Shown in pieces: positions 1 through 5,704 of a stretch of 9,147 nt of DNA. The position numbers were made by a program, and so were the translations under genes. The DNA comes from Gammaproteobacteria bacterium (GTDB lineage Bacteria; Pseudomonadota; Gammaproteobacteria; Granulosicoccales; Granulosicoccaceae): positions 1 through 9,147 of the forward strand of contig JAGRHW010000133.1 in NCBI GenBank assembly GCA_020444765.1. The letters run 5' to 3'. Below the pieces are notes generated by a model that was given only the letters and a program-made list of their open reading frames with translations, ran no database searches and was not told where the DNA came from. Numbering within the stretch: position 1 is the first letter of the stretch; the number at the start of each line of letters is the position of its first letter.

Positions 1-188
1 CCCCCGGCTGCCGTCACGGCATCCGCGGTGGCCTGCACCGTGCCAGGCAGTGGCGCGGCACCTTCAGTCAGCGTACGTCCGGTCACATAGACCGTTGCAC
101 CGGTGGCACCCAGCGCCAGCGCGATACCCTTGCCCGCACCGCGGCTCGCGCCCGTCACCACAACCACCCTGTCTGTTTGCAATCCCAT
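1..188 (-). CDS. Short-chain dehydrogenase/reductase (SDR), N-terminal part only
   Basis: This is the start of an NAD(P)-dependent SDR oxidoreductase; the rest lies beyond the left edge. Reading leftward from an ATG at 188, the frame is open to the edge (62 codons plus 2 bases). It begins MGLQTDRVVVVTGASRGAGK. The beta-strand followed by TGASRGAG is the Rossmann dinucleotide-binding motif (TGxxxGxG) that opens classical SDRs. The following GIALALG helix and the ATVYVTGRT strand also fit, and the Arg after the second strand often goes with NADP(H) preference. The stretch that follows (LPGTVQATADAVTAAGG-like) resembles SDRs of the DHRS1-like group, but the catalytic Ser/Tyr/Lys lie outside the window, so the substrate cannot be inferred. 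A GGAG at 201-204 sits about 12 bases upstream, which is long for a ribosome binding site. The gene is divergent from the serine protease at 310. Confidence 0.88.
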   Translation of the reverse strand, partial: MGLQTDRVVVVTGASRGAGKGIALALGATGATVYVTGRTLTEGAAPLPGTVQATADAVTAAG

Positions 189-309
189 GCGCCCGCGTCT
201 CTCCGTGTTTGACAAACCTGATAAACGACCACCATGCTAATACCACTGGCGCACGCATCCAAGCCACACGTGCATCGCGCCCTGTCATTCACCTGCTCAG
301 GAGACGCGT

Positions 310-1116
310 GTGCGCGTATCGGCAAGCGCAGGTTCACCTGCGTCGAGGCGCTCCCCCCGTCGCCGGGCGCGCGCTCTGCGGCGGCTGCTGGCGATGACGG
401 GACTGGCGACCGTGGTGGCAGGCATGACGCCTGTGCAGGCACAATCACCCTTGCCGGACCCGCGACAGACAGCCTCCTCCGCCTCGCCCGACTGGCTAGC
501 CGCCATCGGCTCGCTGGCGGTGCCCGCGCAGCGCCGTACAGACGGCCGTGCGAGCCATTATCTCGAAGACTGCAGCGCAACGCTGGTGAGTCGCAGCGGC
601 AGCGGAACAGCCCGGATCATCGTCACCGCCTGGCATTGCCTGGAACACTATCGCGACCTCAGCCGGCCGATCGTGTTTTCTCTCGCTGCGCGCGACAAGG
701 CTGCGTTAACCTTAACGGCCCGCAAACTCGCGGACGGCGGCGGCATGCATGCGGACTGGGCCATCCTCCGCCTTGAGCGAGGTATCGACGAAAGCACCGC
801 GGTGTCGCTGGCCGTGCACCCCGAGCGCGCGGATATTGCGAAACCGGTAAGTATGGCGGGTTACTCGGCAACGGCAGGCGGGCATCTGCGCAGCCTGCGC
901 TACCATGAAAACTGCCGTATCACCGCCCAGCAGCGCGTGTCCGCGGATACCGACTGCGTTGCGCTAAAGGGCTCGTCGGGCGGCGCTGTGACACAGCGTT
1001 CAGCGACCGGCACGGTGCAGTTCAGCGGCGTCATCTCGGAGGGCGATAGCATCGGTTACAGCCGTTTTGTACCTGTCTCGGCGTTCCGCAACACCTTGAA
1101 CCAGTACTTGCGTTGA
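310..1116 (+). CDS. Secreted trypsin-like (S1 family) serine protease
   Basis: This is a predicted exported serine endopeptidase of 268 residues. The GTG start at 310 is chosen because AGGAG (299-303) lies 6 bases upstream. The N-terminus is very Arg-rich and is followed by a hydrophobic stretch (about 26-40) ending VQA-QS, a plausible signal-peptidase site after Ala44. The catalytic triad is visible: His109 in TAWHC, Asp149 in ADWAIL and Ser223 in GSSGGA (the family's GDSGGP box). Cys88 and Cys110 sit like the trypsin disulfide that brackets the catalytic His, and Cys202/Cys216 could form a second bond near the active-site Ser. This fits a small periplasmic or secreted protease without PDZ domains, so it is not a DegP/HtrA protein. 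The physiological substrate is unknown. It ends 23 bp from the convergent trhO stop codon. The fold is certain; the signal-peptide start is less so, as an in-frame ATG at codon 29 is possible. Confidence 0.9.
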   Translation: MRVSASAGSPASRRSPRRRARALRRLLAMTGLATVVAGMTPVQAQSPLPDPRQTASSASPDWLAAIGSLAVPAQRRTDGRASHYLEDCSATLVSRSGSGTARIIVTAWHCLEHYRDLSRPIVFSLAARDKAALTLTARKLADGGGMHADWAILRLERGIDESTAVSLAVHPERADIAKPVSMAGYSATAGGHLRSLRYHENCRITAQQRVSADTDCVALKGSSGGAVTQRSATGTVQFSGVISEGDSIGYSRFVPVSAFRNTLNQYLR

Positions 1117-1139
1117 CATCGCGCCAGGGGGTGGGCGGT

Positions 1140-2078
1140 TTATCCCTCGGCCAGCCGGCGCTGCGGCGGCGCTGCCCCGACGTGCGCCTCGCCTCGCGCC
1201 CTGGCGAGCTCGACCTGTTTCTGCCGCTCGCGGAAACGCGCTTTTTGCTCCGCCGTCTGGCTGTCGAAACAGTGCGGACAGCAAACGCCTTTCTCGTACT
1301 CGCTTGAGCGCTTGTCTTCCTCGGTGATGGGATGGCGACACCCGAAGCACTGGTCATAACGACCCTTCTGCAGCTGATGATCCACCGATACACGGTTGTC
1401 AAACACGAAGCACTCGCCCTCCCACACCGATTCCTCCGGCGGCACTTCCTCAAGATACTTCAAGATACCGCCGCGCAGGTGGTACACCTCTGCAAACCCC
1501 TGTTCCAGCATGTACGCCGAAGCCTTTTCGCAGCGGATTCCGCCGGTACAGTACATGGCGACCTTTTTATGTTTTGCGGTGTCGAGATTAGCTTTGATAA
1601 AAGCCGGCAGTTCACGAAAACTGCGGGTGCCGGGATCGACGGCATTTTTAAACCGGCCGATACCGACTTCGTAGTCGTTGCGCGTGTCGATCAGCAAAAC
1701 CTCGGGGTCACTGATCAGGGCGTTCCAGTCTTCGGGCCTGACATAGGTGCCGGTGACTTTTTGCGGATCTATGCCGTCGACGCCCAGTGTGACGATTTCC
1801 TTTTTCAGCTTGACGCGGGTCCTTTTGAACGGCATCCCGGTGGTTACCGATTGTTTGCTGTCCAGGCCACGCAGTTCCGGTATCGCGCGCAGCCAGTCCA
1901 GCACCGCCTCGATTGCCTGCGCCTGGCCGGCGAACGTGCCATTGATCCCTTCCGGCGCCAACAGCTGGGTGCCGCGCACGCCGTGTTCGAGCAATTTGGC
2001 CTGAACGGGCGCCTGCAATTCGCGGAAATTTTCCAGCCGGACAAACCGGTACAAGGCGCAGACAACGATGGTAGACAT
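1140..2078 (-). CDS. trhO: TrhO, tRNA uridine(34) hydroxylase (rhodanese family, former UPF0176/YceA)
   Basis: TrhO makes 5-hydroxyuridine at the wobble position 34 of certain tRNAs, an oxygen-dependent step toward cmo5U/mo5U; it acts in the cytosol. The protein has 312 residues from the chosen start. An N-terminal acylphosphatase-like domain (about 1-95) carries the family stretch [11 protein letters not shown] rhodanese domain follows (about 115-220), with [10 protein letters not shown] and the active-site loop [11 protein letters not shown], in which Cys177 is the catalytic cysteine. A C-terminal module has two cysteine pairs (CFGC at 244-247 and CPHC at 267-270), as in family members. Two in-frame ATGs compete: 2084 and 2078. 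GGGA directly abuts the first, leaving no spacing, but lies 6 bases from the second, so 2078 is preferred. The frame stays open upstream to 2339, but that part has no family similarity. The stop is close to the convergent serine protease. Confidence 0.95.
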   Translation of the reverse strand: MSTIVVCALYRFVRLENFRELQAPVQAKLLEHGVRGTQLLAPEGINGTFAGQAQAIEAVLDWLRAIPELRGLDSKQSVTTGMPFKRTRVKLKKEIVTLGVDGIDPQKVTGTYVRPEDWNALISDPEVLLIDTRNDYEVGIGRFKNAVDPGTRSFRELPAFIKANLDTAKHKKVAMYCTGGIRCEKASAYMLEQGFAEVYHLRGGILKYLEEVPPEESVWEGECFVFDNRVSVDHQLQKGRYDQCFGCRHPITEEDKRSSEYEKGVCCPHCFDSQTAEQKARFRERQKQVELARARGEAHVGAAPPQRRLAEG

Positions 2079-2088
2079 AGACATTCCC
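2078..2088 (-). promoter_or_regulatory. Ribosome binding site deciding the trhO start
   Basis: On the minus strand, GGGA (2085-2088) is followed immediately by ATG at 2084 and, six bases later, by ATG at 2078. Only the second ATG has usable Shine-Dalgarno spacing, so the protein probably begins MSTIVV. Confidence 0.55.
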
Positions 2089-2136
2089 GACGAAAAGCGA
2101 TCACGGAGGCTCTTGGCGAGTCCGCAGAAATAGTTG

Positions 2137-2165
2137 ATTATAACGGTGCGGTTTAACGGGAAAAA
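2137..2165 (-). promoter_or_regulatory. Probable sigma-70 promoter of trhO
   Basis: A perfect TATAAT lies on the minus strand at 2137-2142, about 50 bases upstream of the trhO start. A T-rich hexamer (TTTTTC, 2160-2165) sits 17 bases further upstream but matches the -35 consensus poorly. The call rests mainly on the exact -10 box and its position. Confidence 0.5.
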
Positions 2166-2210
2166 GTCTATAAGGATATCAGGGCCTGTTAACACGAACC
2201 CGGCGTGATG

Positions 2211-2222
2211 TAACCGGGTTAG
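2211..2222. repeat. Palindromic repeat TAACCGGGTTAG, copy 1 of 2
   Basis: This is the left copy of the repeated odd-centred palindrome. Its outer flanks do not extend the symmetry as they do in the second copy. Confidence 0.6.
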
Positions 2223-2317
2223 GCGGTGATTTACACCCTGTCTGCTCTTACGATCTGATAGAGTCGGTAAGTGTTTGATTACCCGCCTTGGCGGACGGCA
2301 TTCAGACGCGCACCGGC

Positions 2318-2329
2318 TAACCGGGTTAG
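2318..2329. repeat. Palindromic repeat TAACCGGGTTAG, copy 2 of 2
   Basis: This copy is identical over 12 bases to 2211-2222, 107 bp away. It sits at the core of a 15-base perfect inverted repeat, GCTAACC-G-GGTTAGC (2316-2330). The size and symmetry would suit a dimeric regulator or a stem in RNA. No regulator gene is adjacent. Confidence 0.6.
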
Positions 2330-2450
2330 CTGCCTGCAAGCCGTGTGAAACGGCCGTGGAACAGGGTTTCGTTTGCCGGGAATCGCTTACAGATCAGTGC
2401 TGAACAGCCGCTAACAGGCTCTGTTCATGCCAAATCATCACAGGATGCCT

Positions 2451-3017
2451 ATGAAAACCGGAATCGCCGCTCTCGCCTTGATCGCCCTGCCGCTACAGGC
2501 GCAGGATTTGGGTACGCAACTGATTCCGATGCACAGTCATGGCTCCCATACCTATTATATTCATTCCGAAATTCCCGGCGCCGGTGAGTATTCGATGCTG
2601 GTCGACACAGGTTCCGGCTACAGTGTGATCAATGAAGACACGCTGGCAAAACTGCTGGAAGGCGGTCAGGCGGAATATGTGAGCAAATTGCGCGGCACCA
2701 TGGCCGACGGCAGTCAGCGGATTATTCCGCTTTATAAAATCGCTTCGATCACACTGGGCGAGAACTGCGTCATCAGGGACTTTAAAGCGGCGGTCTTGCC
2801 CGGCAATACCAGGCAGATCATCGGTATAACCACGCTGGTGCAGGCGGCGCCGTTTTCGATGTCTTTCGATCCGCCGTCGCTCACCTTGAGCCAGTGCGGA
2901 ACCGGTTCGCCCGTCGAGCAGGCCAAGGTCGTCGCGCCACACGCCGAAGCGCTGCCAACGCCCGGCCCTGGGCAAAAAAATAATCAGATCCCGCCGGCCG
3001 AAGCCGACGAGACCTGA
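2451..3017 (+). CDS. Exported retropepsin-like aspartic protease
   Basis: This 188-residue protein is predicted to be an exported single-domain aspartic protease of clan AA. The ATG at 2451 is preferred because AGGA (2442-2445) lies 5 bases upstream and the protein then begins with a clean short signal peptide (MKTGIAALALIALPLQAQ, cleavage near residue 17). In-frame ATGs at 2427 and 2445 are alternatives. The catalytic motif is LVDTGSG, with Asp52 the active-site aspartate. The GTMADGS turn (82-88) matches the flap region and IIGITTL (123-129) matches the hydrophobic-hydrophobic-Gly motif near the end of the fold. Single-domain retropepsins work as homodimers. Cys106 and Cys149 could form a disulfide. 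The last 35 or so residues are a Pro/Glu/Ala-rich, probably disordered tail. Function is unknown; periplasmic protein processing is a guess. It is convergent with the EF-hand gene. Confidence 0.82.
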   Translation: MKTGIAALALIALPLQAQDLGTQLIPMHSHGSHTYYIHSEIPGAGEYSMLVDTGSGYSVINEDTLAKLLEGGQAEYVSKLRGTMADGSQRIIPLYKIASITLGENCVIRDFKAAVLPGNTRQIIGITTLVQAAPFSMSFDPPSLTLSQCGTGSPVEQAKVVAPHAEALPTPGPGQKNNQIPPAEADET

Positions 3018-3025
3018 TTACACGC

Positions 3026-3041
3026 CCCTCGATCCTGAGGG
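3026..3041 (+). terminator. Weak hairpin after the aspartic protease gene
   Basis: CCCTC and GAGGG form a 5-bp stem around a 6-base loop, 9 bases after the stop codon. There is no T tract, so intrinsic termination is doubtful. Confidence 0.25.
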
Positions 3042-3099
3042 ACAAGTTGGAATTCCGCCTCAACGCACTCGTCAGAACGGAATTCCCGCGGCTCGGTAC

Positions 3100-3120
3100 A
3101 AAAAACGGCAGGTCAGCCCG
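3100..3120 (-). terminator. Possible terminator of the EF-hand gene
   Basis: On the minus strand just past the EF-hand stop codon, a short GC stem (CGG...GCCG with one bulged base, 6-base loop) is followed directly by six T residues. The T run and position are right, but the stem has only about four pairs. Confidence 0.35.
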
Positions 3121-3122
3121 GC

Positions 3123-3368
3123 TTATTCAGCAGGTGCTGCCGGCTCCTCCATCACTTCCAGCTTGGCAAATTCCGCCTGATCGATCACGCCGTCGGCATT
3201 GGCATCCAGCTCTTCCCATTTTTCAGTGAGGCCCGGCAATGCAGCGGCTTCTTTCTGACTGATCGCGCCATTCTGATCCGCATCAAGATCGTTGTAGAGG
3301 CTGCTCTCAGCGAAAGCCGCACCGGTCGTGAGCAGAGCAACTGTTGCAAGTGTCAGTTTGAACGTCAT
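3123..3368 (-). CDS. Small exported EF-hand calcium-binding-type protein
   Basis: This is an 81-residue exported protein, about 61 residues when mature. The N-terminus is a textbook signal peptide (KLTLATVALLTTGAAFA, cleavage after Ala20). Two EF-hand loops follow. The first, DADQNGAISQKE (29-40), has Ca-ligand positions Asp29, Asp31, Asn33, Ser37 and Glu40. The second, DANADGVIDQAE (55-66), has Asp55, Asn57, Asp59, Asp63 and Glu66. Both keep the central Gly and the bidentate Glu, so calcium binding is likely. The C-terminal tail is Glu/Pro/Ala-rich. AGGAG (3375-3379) sits 6 bases before the ATG. The gene is divergent from glrK, and its upstream region carries a sigma-54 promoter and GlrR-type sites, so it is probably a target of the adjacent two-component system. 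The biological role is unknown; calcium buffering or sensing in the periplasm is an inference. Confidence 0.9.
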   Translation of the reverse strand: MTFKLTLATVALLTTGAAFAESSLYNDLDADQNGAISQKEAAALPGLTEKWEELDANADGVIDQAEFAKLEVMEEPAAPAE

Positions 3369-3438
3369 AAATATCTCCTGAGTTAAGGAATCCAGTTCGC
3401 CAGATGAAACAAAATGTCCATTGGTGATTGTCTTAATG

Positions 3439-3454
3439 GCAAGCGTTGTGCCAA
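3439..3454 (-). promoter_or_regulatory. Sigma-54 (-24/-12) promoter of the EF-hand gene
   Basis: The minus strand reads TTGGCACAACGCTTGC, matching the sigma-54 consensus TTGGCAC-N5-TTGC at every core position. The invariant GG (3451-3452) and GC (3439-3440) are exactly ten bases apart. Transcription would begin near 3427, giving a leader of about 60 bases to the EF-hand ATG at 3368. Sigma-54 promoters need an AAA+ activator, and one (GlrR) is encoded in the operon next door. Confidence 0.82.
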
Positions 3455-3472
3455 AGACTATTTATTCTTTTA

Positions 3473-3485
3473 TTTCAAATAGTTA
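3473..3485 (+). promoter_or_regulatory. IHF-like site between enhancers and sigma-54 promoter
   Basis: TTTCAAATAGTTA differs at one defined position from the IHF consensus WATCAA-N4-TTR. It lies in the AT-rich stretch 3455-3518, exactly between the sigma-54 promoter and the upstream palindromes, where IHF normally bends DNA to bring the activator to the polymerase. Confidence 0.45.
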
Positions 3486-3518
3486 TAAATATTTACGCCG
3501 AATTTTAAAAGCCTGTTC

Positions 3519-3536
3519 TGTTGCCTTGAGGCGACA
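3519..3536. promoter_or_regulatory. GlrR-type binding site, proximal (one mismatch)
   Basis: TGTTGCCTTGAGGCGACA has the form TGTT-N10-GACA, one base off the TGTC-N10-GACA motif known for GlrR. Its two 8-base arms are complementary except at that position. Relative to the predicted EF-hand transcription start it lies about 90-110 bases upstream, a normal enhancer distance for a sigma-54 activator. Confidence 0.65.
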
Positions 3537-3547
3537 CTGTTTTAAGC

Positions 3548-3564
3548 CGGTTTGCGGCAAACCG
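3548..3564. repeat. Perfect 17-base palindrome between the two GlrR-type sites
   Basis: CGGTTTGC-G-GCAAACCG is a perfect inverted repeat with 8-base arms and a single central base. It does not fit the GlrR motif, so it may be an operator for another regulator or a stem-loop in a leader RNA reading toward glrK. Confidence 0.6.
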
Positions 3565-3585
3565 CGGCGCTGTCGGATTCTGCCG

Positions 3586-3603
3586 TGTCGCCCCAGGGCG
3601 ACA
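3586..3603. promoter_or_regulatory. GlrR-type binding site, distal (perfect TGTC-N10-GACA)
   Basis: TGTCGCCCCAGGGCGACA is an exact TGTC-N10-GACA and also a perfect palindrome with 8-base arms around CA. It lies about 160-175 bases upstream of the predicted EF-hand start and about 85 bases before glrK, so it could serve the EF-hand promoter, autoregulate the glrK operon, or both. Confidence 0.75.
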
Positions 3604-3610
3604 GTTCGCA

Positions 3611-3639
3611 TTGACAATTTATTACTGGCAAAATCGATG
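3611..3639 (+). promoter_or_regulatory. Possible sigma-70 promoter of the glrK operon
   Basis: A perfect TTGACA (3611-3616) lies just downstream of the distal GlrR-type site. The expected -10 region 17 bases later (TCGATG) is a poor match, so only the -35 half is convincing. Confidence 0.3.
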
Positions 3640-3686
3640 GGTGACAGCCCCGCGTTCGGGCCTTGCGGTATGTACGGAAACAGACT

Positions 3687-5126
3687 TTGCCACTGAAAAT
3701 CGCCACCTCGATACGACAGTTGATTCTGATCGGCTTTTTCCTCGTCGTTCTGCCGCTGATCGTCAGCCTGATAAGCACGATAATCCAAGTCGACAGGCTT
3801 TCTTCGGCGATGAAAACCACGGTCCAGAATTCCTCGCAAACCATGGAGACCAGCCGCTTTATCGTCTCTCAGGTGCTGAGCCTGGAGCGCACCGCCGGCC
3901 AATATCTGGTGCTTTTCGAAGCTCAGTTGATGGACCGTTATATCCAGCAGCGCGAGCAACTGCTGGCGGCCATCGGTCAATTGCAGCTTTTGCCCGTCAG
4001 GGATAAAACAAAAAACAGTCTGGCCGAACTCCAGGCTGCCGAAGCCGGCTTATGGGAGCGCATCCACACGGCGCAAAAGCCCGCTAACGACTTGCCCGCA
4101 GCCGACGATTTGCCGGATCTATCCGGTGTCGTTCAGGGTCTGCCGGCCGATGTCAGCCGCGCCGTGGCGGGCATGACGCGCTCGATGGAACGCAAAATCA
4201 ACCGTGTGCAACGCCTGTTGCTGCTGCAGGCCGTCGGCCTGATTCCGCTGGTGTTATTACTGGCGACATTTTTCAGCGTGCTGATCACGCGGCCGATGGG
4301 CCAGCTCACGAACACCATCCGACGCCTTGGCGAAGCGGACTTTACGACGCCGATCCAGGTCGACGGTCCGGAGGACATCAAGGAACTCGGCAACCGGCTC
4401 GACTGGTTGCGGCAAAAACTCGCCGACATCGATCAACAGAAGCTGGCCTTTCTGCAGCACGTATCGCACGAGTTGAAAACCCCGCTGACCGCGCTACGCG
4501 AAGGCGTCGCCCTGATGGAAGAGGAAATTCCCGGCCCCTTGACGCCGGATCAGCGGGAGGTGGTCGGCATCCTGCGCGATAACGGCATGCAATTGCAAAA
4601 AGAGGTCGAGGCGCTGCTGGATTTCAATCTGTCGCTGAGCCAGGAAAAACCGGCTAATTACGAATCACTGTCGATGGATGGTCTGGTGCGCGATATTATC
4701 GAGCGTCATCGTCTGGAACTGCGCGCACGCGGCATCGGCATGCAAACCTCACTCGACGCGGTCAGCGTGCACGGCGACCATCGGCAATTGAGTGCCGTGG
4801 TGGATAATCTTGTCTCGAATGCAATTAAATACTCTCCCGACACATCGACGATTACGATTATACTGGGCAGACAAAACGAATCCGCGGTACTGGATGTCAT
4901 CGATAACGGCCCCGGCATTTCCGCCGGCGAGCGGACCCAAATATTCAAGCCCTTTTATCAAGGCGTGAATAAATCACAAGCCTCGGTATCCGGCACCGGA
5001 CTGGGGCTCGCGATCGTACACCGCTATGTGCTTCTGCATCATGGATCCGTTTCTGTGGAAAATACCCTGCAGGGCGCGCACTTCAGGGTACAAATTCCTT
5101 TGCAAATAACGGAGGATTCTGAATGA
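3687..5126 (+). CDS. glrK: GlrK (QseE)-type membrane sensor histidine kinase
   Basis: GlrK is the inner-membrane kinase that phosphorylates the sigma-54 activator GlrR. The protein has 479 residues from a TTG at 3687, chosen for GGA about 8 bases upstream; a TTG at 3663 would add 8 residues and has no usable ribosome site. TM1 is about 12-33, a periplasmic sensor region of about 145 residues follows, and TM2 is about 179-201. A HAMP linker starts near ITRPM and runs to about 250. The phosphoacceptor is His261 in VSHELKTPL, and the text around it (REGVALMEEEIPGPLTPDQREVV) closely resembles enterobacterial GlrK. The ATPase domain has the N box with Asn378, DNGPG (406-410) and GTGLGL (436-441). 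It overlaps qseG by four bases (ATGA), indicating translational coupling. Family assignment also rests on the kinase-lipoprotein-regulator gene order. Confidence 0.92.
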   Translation: MPLKIATSIRQLILIGFFLVVLPLIVSLISTIIQVDRLSSAMKTTVQNSSQTMETSRFIVSQVLSLERTAGQYLVLFEAQLMDRYIQQREQLLAAIGQLQLLPVRDKTKNSLAELQAAEAGLWERIHTAQKPANDLPAADDLPDLSGVVQGLPADVSRAVAGMTRSMERKINRVQRLLLLQAVGLIPLVLLLATFFSVLITRPMGQLTNTIRRLGEADFTTPIQVDGPEDIKELGNRLDWLRQKLADIDQQKLAFLQHVSHELKTPLTALREGVALMEEEIPGPLTPDQREVVGILRDNGMQLQKEVEALLDFNLSLSQEKPANYESLSMDGLVRDIIERHRLELRARGIGMQTSLDAVSVHGDHRQLSAVVDNLVSNAIKYSPDTSTITIILGRQNESAVLDVIDNGPGISAGERTQIFKPFYQGVNKSQASVSGTGLGLAIVHRYVLLHHGSVSVENTLQGAHFRVQIPLQITEDSE

Positions 5127-5698
5127 CATGTCGGGCAGGGAAATTTAATGCAGGTGCGGCACTTGCCCTTCTGGGCTTAACGGCCTGCACAATGCACATG
5201 GACGACAGGGATTTGACACCGCCCGCGCCGCAACCGGCATTAGTCCAGACCTGCGGCAATCCGCTGCAATACCAGAAACTGCTGGCCGGCATGATCGAGG
5301 AAGAACGCCAGCAGGAACTCGACAGGCTGGATCAGGAGCTTGAATCAAGCGATTCCTATTGCACGGTTCTGCATCTGGCAATCATGCTGTCGACCCCGGC
5401 CGGCGATGTGCAAAACGACAGCAAGTCCATCAAGCTGTATGAAAAAGTCCAGACCATGGAAGCAGTCTCGGTCGATGATATGGACTTTACCATCGTCAAT
5501 CTGAATCATCTCCGGCAACGGCAGGATTTGCGCAACCGCATCGGCGCTTACGACAAGGAACTGCAGGCCAACAAAAAACAAAACAAAAATCTGCAACAAC
5601 AGATTACCGTCCTGCAGTCGCAGATCGAGCAGCTGAAAAGCCTCGAAGTGGAAATCGGTAAAAAAGAACAATCGGTCATAGCTCCCGCTGCCGAGTAA
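5123..5698 (+). CDS. qseG: QseG-like outer-membrane lipoprotein, accessory to GlrK
   Basis: In enterobacteria QseG is an outer-membrane lipoprotein that contacts the periplasmic part of GlrK/QseE and promotes its activity. The 191-residue protein here has a lipoprotein signal peptide with lipobox LTAC (19-22); the residue after Cys22 is Thr, not Asp, which favours sorting to the outer membrane. A Pro-rich linker (33-38) follows. Cys44 and Cys80 may form a disulfide within a helical segment, and a Gln/Lys-rich coiled coil covers about 145-184. It is shorter than the roughly 237 residues of the E. coli protein. Sequence similarity is hard to judge by eye, so the name rests on lipobox, helical content and position between kinase and regulator. 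GGAGG (5111-5115) lies 7 bases before the ATG, inside the end of glrK; glrR starts 6 bases after the stop. Confidence 0.75.
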   Translation: MTCRAGKFNAGAALALLGLTACTMHMDDRDLTPPAPQPALVQTCGNPLQYQKLLAGMIEEERQQELDRLDQELESSDSYCTVLHLAIMLSTPAGDVQNDSKSIKLYEKVQTMEAVSVDDMDFTIVNLNHLRQRQDLRNRIGAYDKELQANKKQNKNLQQQITVLQSQIEQLKSLEVEIGKKEQSVIAPAAE

Positions 5699-5704
5699 CG
5701 CCGC

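Larger units (their letters stand above)
2180..2423. repeat. Possible small non-autonomous element (MITE-like) or paired operator region
   Basis: The two ends form an imperfect terminal inverted repeat: 12 of 16 positions match between the strand read from 2180 and the opposite strand read from 2423. Inside are two copies of the odd-centred palindrome TAACC-G-GGTTA, one extended to GCTAACCGGGTTAGC (2316-2330). No coding capacity and no clear target-site duplication are seen, so a mobile origin is only a possibility. A repressor-operator arrangement is the alternative. Confidence 0.3.
2085..2450. other. Intergenic region between trhO and the aspartic protease gene
   Basis: These 366 bases hold no convincing gene. 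The trhO promoter occupies the left part. The remainder (about 2180-2423) is rich in inverted repeats: two copies of TAACCGGGTTAG (2211-2222 and 2318-2329) and imperfect inverted ends (CAGGGCCTGTTAAC at 2180 against CAGAGCCTGTTAGC read back from 2423). The aspartic protease promoter must lie here, but I see no strong -35/-10 pair for it. Confidence 0.6.
3369..3686. other. Divergent control region between the EF-hand gene and glrK
   Basis: These 318 bases hold no gene but dense regulatory sequence. From the EF-hand side they contain its ribosome binding site and leader, a sigma-54 promoter, an AT-rich bend region with an IHF-like site, three inverted repeats centred near 3527, 3556 and 3594, and a TTGACA box facing glrK. 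In enterobacteria this place upstream of glrK is occupied by the sRNA gene glmY. No obvious glmY-like hairpin-terminator unit is seen here. Confidence 0.7.

Noticed and set aside
207..243. TTGACA box and GTTTG-A-CAAAC palindrome as a promoter for the serine protease
   Set aside because: No acceptable -10 hexamer occurs at 16-18 bases. The nearest candidates are badly spaced.
155..776. Overlapping open frames on both strands at the start of the serine protease gene
   Set aside because: They are Arg/Pro/Ala-rich translations typical of off-frame GC-rich DNA. The SDR and protease frames explain the region.
1332..2156. 274-codon plus-strand open frame antisense to trhO
   Set aside because: It mirrors the trhO frame in GC-rich DNA. 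It has no ribosome site and no recognisable domain, while trhO has clear catalytic motifs.
2085..2339. 85-codon upstream extension of the trhO frame
   Set aside because: It crosses the TATAAT box and the palindromic spacer, shows no family similarity, and the internal ATG has proper Shine-Dalgarno spacing.
2493..2975. 160-codon minus-strand open frame within the aspartic protease gene
   Set aside because: It is a shadow of the plus-strand gene, which carries the DTG motif and a signal peptide.
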